NCBI GenBank assembly: GCA_031264865.1
Contig: JAISDJ010000060.1
Coordinates: 1 to 37,548, forward strand
Direction of reading: 5' to 3'
Origin: Tannerellaceae bacterium
GTDB taxonomy: Bacteria > Bacteroidota > Bacteroidia > Bacteroidales > Tannerellaceae
Length of the DNA stretch: 37,548 nucleotides
Part shown: positions 34,365 through 37,548 of the stretch, piece after piece
How positions within the stretch are numbered: position 1 is the stretch's first letter
Layout of the letters: every line of letters starts with the position of its first letter
Position numbers and translations under genes: made by a program
Notes under the pieces: generated by a model
Seen by the model: only the letters and a program-made list of their open reading frames with translations
Databases searched by the model: none
What the model was told of the DNA's origin: nothing

Positions 34365-34650
34365 ATAAATTACGCCCTATCCGGGCTAAAGGTTGGAGGG
34401 CAGTCGCCGGTCGATAGGGTTGAAACCCTATCCTCAGTTCTCCATTCCCTATGGGAAACAACCACGTTGTGGTAACTATTGCACCGTCGCTATCTGTTTA
34501 CAGAACGACTACACCGTGGTCTATTTCCACTGTGGATCTATTTCAAACGAGGGCCTATTCCCGCAGGGAATAAATACCTAAGGATAGGGTTTCAACCCTA
34601 TTGCCCGTAGACCGTCCCCCAATCCTCAGCCCTGAAGGGGCGTAATTTAT
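34365..34650. repeat. Structured inverted-repeat element, copy 2 (complete)
   Basis: A 286-bp element bounded by ATAAATTACGCCC and its complement, with imperfect terminal arms of about 68 bp. Each arm has an inner GATAGGGTTGAAACCCTATC-type palindrome (34413-34432; 34582-34602). The centre has smaller hairpins (ATTCCCTATGGGAA, CCACGTTGTGG, TTCCCGCAGGGAAT). No transposase is encoded. It may be a non-autonomous mobile element or a long folded RNA. Confidence 0.85.
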
Positions 34651-34718
34651 CTATATGCGGTTCGTATTCTCCCATATCATAAAAAAGATTAAAATGATAC
34701 TTTTTCAAATTATTATCA

Positions 34719-34726
34719 TAAGTTTG
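34719..34726 (+). promoter_or_regulatory. -7 box of the fimbria-linked AraC gene
   Basis: TAAGTTTG is a perfect consensus match 81 bp before the ATG at 34807. Confidence 0.5.
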
Positions 34727-34728
34727 TA

Positions 34729-34761
34729 AGAAATTTCTCTTTTAATCGTAGAGAATTTTCT
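34729..34761 (+). promoter_or_regulatory. Inverted repeat in the AraC gene leader
   Basis: AGAAATTTCTCT and AGAGAATTTTCT match in 11 of 12 positions as an inverted repeat with a 9-nt loop. It lies just after the predicted transcription start and could be an autoregulatory operator or an mRNA hairpin. Confidence 0.35.
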
Positions 34762-34806
34762 GGAAAACTGGAAAAGATAAGATTTACTTTTAATTATTCA
34801 AACCTT

Positions 34807-35667
34807 ATGATTAACCTGTTTTATTTAAATGAGTATCATGCCAATGATATGAAGAAATCCGAATTTGACCCTGTGTTTAAATATGGGGGGATTAGAGAAG
34901 GTGATTCTATTTTGAATACCGGAATGGTTTATAATCATTTATTATTTCTGAAAGATGGATTAATCAAAATAAATTGTGATGAGTTTTATGACAGGCAACT
35001 GAAGAAGGAACAATGTATTTTAATACCTAAAGGCGCTAACATATCGTTGACCGTTTTGCAATCGGGATCGTTGCTGGTATTTATTTTTGATATGTTGAAA
35101 AATCCTTTTGAAAACCATGTTCTTCATTCGTATCAAACGATTCAATCCAAAATCAGTTATACCTTTACTCCTGTTCCGATTAGAGAACCGTTAACTTCCT
35201 ATCTGGAACTTATTCTTTATTATAAAGAGAAGGGAATGGACCACAAACAATTGTACGAAATTAAAGAAAGAGAACTCTTTTTATTGCTCCATTCGTGTTA
35301 TACGCAAGAGGAAGTTATAACCTTATTATATCCTATTATCAGGATGTCTAATTTTAAAAACTTCGTAATCAAAAATTATCCTAAAGTAAAAAATGTTGCT
35401 GAATTAGTACGTATTTCCGGAATGGGAAGAACGGCATTCGACTATACGTTTCGGAATGTTTTTGGTACTTCGGCAAGGCAATGGATGCTTACGCAAATAG
35501 CCAAACAAGTACAATATAAGGCTATGGAACCCGAGATTACTATAAAAGACCTTATAAAAGAATTTAAGTTTGATTCGGCTTCACATTTTAATCGTTTTTG
35601 CAGGAAGCAATTCGATTGCACACCCGGAGAATTGATAAAAAATTCAAGTAAAAGCTATTTTAGTTGA
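34807..35667 (+). CDS. AraC-family regulator linked to the DUF3575/DUF3868 operon
   Basis: The 286-aa protein has an N-terminal cupin-like domain (about 30-120; FLKDGLIKINCDEFYDRQL, ILIPKGANI) and a C-terminal AraC HTH domain (about 190-280; VKNVAELVRISGMGRTAFDYTF and IKDLIKEFKFDSASHFNRF). It directly precedes the DUF3575 gene in the same direction, a pairing I know from Bacteroidales fimbria-type surface operons. The long leader with an inverted repeat and the 21-bp-spaced repeats downstream suggest it activates the next operon. Confidence 0.88.
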   Translation: MINLFYLNEYHANDMKKSEFDPVFKYGGIREGDSILNTGMVYNHLLFLKDGLIKINCDEFYDRQLKKEQCILIPKGANISLTVLQSGSLLVFIFDMLKNPFENHVLHSYQTIQSKISYTFTPVPIREPLTSYLELILYYKEKGMDHKQLYEIKERELFLLLHSCYTQEEVITLLYPIIRMSNFKNFVIKNYPKVKNVAELVRISGMGRTAFDYTFRNVFGTSARQWMLTQIAKQVQYKAMEPEITIKDLIKEFKFDSASHFNRFCRKQFDCTPGELIKNSSKSYFS

Positions 35668-35688
35668 CTATTTTTAAGTAAGTGGTGA

Positions 35689-35722
35689 TTTAGCCAATAT
35701 TATCGGCGGTTTAGGCAATATT
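35689..35722 (+). promoter_or_regulatory. Two 13-bp direct repeats 21 bp apart, AraC operator candidate
   Basis: TTTAGCCAATATT (35689-35701) and TTTAGGCAATATT (35710-35722) differ at one base and start exactly 21 bp apart, two helical turns. They end 18 bp before the -7 box at 35741, so the inner site covers the -33 region, the usual layout for AraC-type activation. Confidence 0.65.
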
Positions 35723-35740
35723 CATGTGAAAAAATATATT

Positions 35741-35748
35741 TACGTTTG
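35741..35748 (+). promoter_or_regulatory. -7 box of the DUF3575 operon
   Basis: TACGTTTG is a perfect TAnnTTTG match. It predicts a start near 35755 and a leader of about 140 nt before the ATG at 35897. Confidence 0.6.
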
Positions 35749-35896
35749 CACAGTAAGAAAAGTCTTTTATAGAAAGAGAACCGATTTTAAAACAGAAAAA
35801 GTAGTACGTAAAGAAGATTTAGGTATTTTGTTTTATTCTTTTTGTATATCGTAAATGCATGATCTACAATTAGACTAACCAGATAAAAAGATAAAG

Positions 35897-36451
35897 ATGA
35901 GACGAACTTTGGTGTTAATTATTGTATTGATGGTTGTATTTTGTTCTGCAAAGAGTCAGAGTATTGCTTTAAAATCTAACATTTTATACGATGTTACCAG
36001 TACTATTAATTTAGGATTGGAAATTGGTTTGGCTCCAAAGTGGACGCTGGAATTGCCTGTTAATTATAATCCCTGGAATTTCTCAGACACTGAAAAAATA
36101 AAACATTGGCTGGTTCAGCCTGAGGCGCGTTATTGGTTTTGTGAAAAATTCAATGGACATTTTATGGGTTTACATGCGCTTGTGGGTGGATATAATGTAG
36201 GCGGTATCAATATGTTCGGGCTAAAAGATCATCGGTATGAAGGGAATATGTATGGAGGTGGCGTTTCATACGGCTACCAATGGATACTCAATAATCATTG
36301 GAGTATTGAAGCCACTGTGGGCGTTGGTTATGTCTATCTTGAACATGGCAAGTATCCCTGTAAAAAATGTGAGACTAAGCTAGACAATTTTACCAAAAAC
36401 TGGTTTGGTCCTACCAAAGCAGGCGTCAGTATCATCTATGTCATTAAATAA
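35897..36451 (+). CDS. DUF3575 domain-containing outer-membrane-type protein
   Basis: The 184-aa protein has a signal peptide (LVLIIVLMVVFCSAKSQS) and the DUF3575 pattern: LKSNILYDVTSTINLGLEIG, then LELPVNYNPWNFSD, then WLVQPEARYWFCEKFNGHF, ending in aromatic strands (YVYLEHGKYPCKKCE). It is probably a small beta-barrel of the outer membrane. DUF3575 genes commonly open fimbrillin-type operons with DUF3868 next; exactly this order is seen. The DUF3868 start follows after 18 bp. Confidence 0.9.
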   Translation: MRRTLVLIIVLMVVFCSAKSQSIALKSNILYDVTSTINLGLEIGLAPKWTLELPVNYNPWNFSDTEKIKHWLVQPEARYWFCEKFNGHFMGLHALVGGYNVGGINMFGLKDHRYEGNMYGGGVSYGYQWILNNHWSIEATVGVGYVYLEHGKYPCKKCETKLDNFTKNWFGPTKAGVSIIYVIK

Positions 36452-36469
36452 GAGGGGGAGCAGCAGGAT

Positions 36470-37548
36470 ATGAAAAAGATATGCAATATATACAGGGTTG
36501 TTTTGGCAGGATTACTAATTACTGCAACTTTTGATAGCAGCGCCCAGACAGAGGCTGTGATCTTCGACGGACAAATCCCTGTAAAAATACAACGATTGCG
36601 CCAAACGGAAGATTCCGTTCAATTGGTGATGGATATTGATTTGACAAACGTAAAAATCAGTACGGAGCGTTCGATTGTGCTGACGCCTATACTGATCTCG
36701 CCTCAGGGACGTGAAGTGAAGTTGAAAAACATCCTGATAAACGGACGCCAGCGTCATAAAGCCTTTGTACGTGAAATTGCATTAAACGGATGGGAGCGTG
36801 ATGTTAAAAAGGCGCATTACGGCGTAATTCCCCTTACAAAAGAAAACCGTAAAGTACATCACTATACGCAATCGGTTGGTTTTGAGAGCTGGATGCGTGA
36901 AGCCCGGATGAATATAGAAACAGACTTATGCGGCTGTGCAGCAGGGAGCATACAACAAGTAGCATCCGAGAAAGTAGCGAGTCGTATTGTGCTTGAAGGA
37001 GCAAAAGAATACCGTGCGTTGCCGAATGTAGCTTATATCCGTCCGGAAGTGGAACAAATCAAAGCGCGCAGTGAATCATGCGATGTATTTCTTGATTTCC
37101 CGGTAGCCCGGACGGAGATTAATCCGAGTTTTGGAAACAATCCCCGCGAGTTGGCTAAAATAGAACAGATTATGAATGAGATCCGTACGGATAAAAATCT
37201 TACCGTAACAGGTGCAATAATTTCCGGTTATGCTTCTCCTGAGGGAGATGTTAGCTTTAACAATCAATTATCACGCGGCCGTGCCGAGGCTTTACGAAAC
37301 TACCTGTCTATGCGTGCAGGTATGCCTGGCTATTTATACCAGGTGGGTTTTGGAGGCGAAGACTGGGAAGGTTTAGCCCGATTGGTACAAAATTCGTATA
37401 TCGAACCCAAAGGTACGATTCTTTCAATTATCAATTATTACAATCCGATGGAGCGTAAGAACCGTTTGAGAGCATTGAACGGCGGCCGTACCTATCAACA
37501 GCTATTACATACACTCTATCCTCAATTGAGACGAGTAGTGGCAAAGAT
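36470..37548 (+). CDS. DUF3868 domain-containing protein with OmpA-like segment (runs off the window)
   Basis: The ORF track misses this gene because it has no stop within the window. From the ATG at 36470 an open frame of 359 codons continues to the last base. It has a signal peptide (VVLAGLLITATFDSSAQ), a DUF3868-like N-terminal domain (LTPILISPQGREVKLKNILI, about 30-130) and an OmpA-C-like region (about 205-290; VTGAIISGYASPEGD, NQLSRGRAEALRNYL) that would bind peptidoglycan. In fimbria operons such a protein is thought to help anchor or assemble the fibre. The rest of the gene and the fimbrillins are expected beyond 37548. Confidence 0.9.
   Translation, partial: MKKICNIYRVVLAGLLITATFDSSAQTEAVIFDGQIPVKIQRLRQTEDSVQLVMDIDLTNVKISTERSIVLTPILISPQGREVKLKNILINGRQRHKAFVREIALNGWERDVKKAHYGVIPLTKENRKVHHYTQSVGFESWMREARMNIETDLCGCAAGSIQQVASEKVASRIVLEGAKEYRALPNVAYIRPEVEQIKARSESCDVFLDFPVARTEINPSFGNNPRELAKIEQIMNEIRTDKNLTVTGAIISGYASPEGDVSFNNQLSRGRAEALRNYLSMRAGMPGYLYQVGFGGEDWEGLARLVQNSYIEPKGTILSIINYYNPMERKNRLRALNGGRTYQQLLHTLYPQLRRVVAK

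Noticed and set aside
33981-34581. Two 62-aa ORFs (33981-34169 and 34393-34581) with nearly the same protein
   Set aside because: They lie wholly inside the two inverted-repeat elements; similarity follows from the DNA repeat, and there is no promoter or domain.
34413-34602. GATAGGGTTGAAACCCTATC copies as CRISPR repeats
   Set aside because: They are palindromic arms of one element, in opposite orientation and far apart, without spacers of regular length and without cas genes.

Overview
This window looks like chromosomal DNA from a member of the Bacteroidales, most likely close to Parabacteroides or Bacteroides. The reasons are: a SusC/SusD pair in a polysaccharide utilisation locus (PUL), a PorX-type response regulator, a DUF3575/DUF3868 fimbria-type surface operon behind an AraC-like regulator, an ISNCY-like transposase relic, and repeated use of the Bacteroidetes -7 promoter element TAnnTTTG. 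The assignment is from family recognition only; no search was run.

Layout. (1) 39-11840, minus strand: a six-gene PUL. In transcription order it encodes a phosphomannose-isomerase fusion protein, a ROK sugar kinase, an MFS sugar transporter, a secreted GH38 alpha-mannosidase, SusC and SusD. A divergent AraC-type regulator follows (11934-12845). The set fits capture of alpha-mannosides at the cell surface, release of mannose, import, phosphorylation and isomerisation to fructose-6-phosphate. A plus-strand promoter and terminator pair sits antisense to the susC leader and looks like a PUL-associated antisense sRNA. (2) 12846-18890: a scarred accessory region. It holds a 5'-truncated gene abutting an IS21-like repeat end, a large one-protein membrane regulator (LamG-like, Kelch-like, one TM, cytoplasmic SARP-type DNA-binding domain), the frameshifted remnant of a secreted protein gene, a GH43 lipoprotein, a DUF2867 gene and a frameshifted, truncated ISNCY-like transposase. 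(3) 19005-30901: core functions: tRNA-Val, purB, an RluB-like pseudouridine synthase with a long Asn/Arg/Gly-rich tail, asnS, an Lrp/AsnC regulator, a transglutaminase-like lipoprotein, a K+/H+ antiporter, porX and tsaE. (4) 30898-33694, minus strand: manA and a secreted GLUG-repeat beta-helix protein. (5) 33955-34650: two copies of a structured inverted-repeat element. (6) 34807-37548: an AraC-like regulator, a DUF3575 gene and the start of a DUF3868 gene that runs off the window.

Regulation. Most gene blocks have a recognisable -7 box close upstream. The three regulator-linked regions each carry a repeat where an operator would be expected: back-to-back boxes with an inverted repeat between the PUL and its AraC gene; a 9+9 bp inverted repeat between the SARP hybrid regulator and the GH43 block; and two 13-bp direct repeats exactly 21 bp apart upstream of DUF3575. 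The strongest candidates for something not described are the surface-sensing SARP hybrid with its predicted operator, and the antisense RNA at the susC leader.
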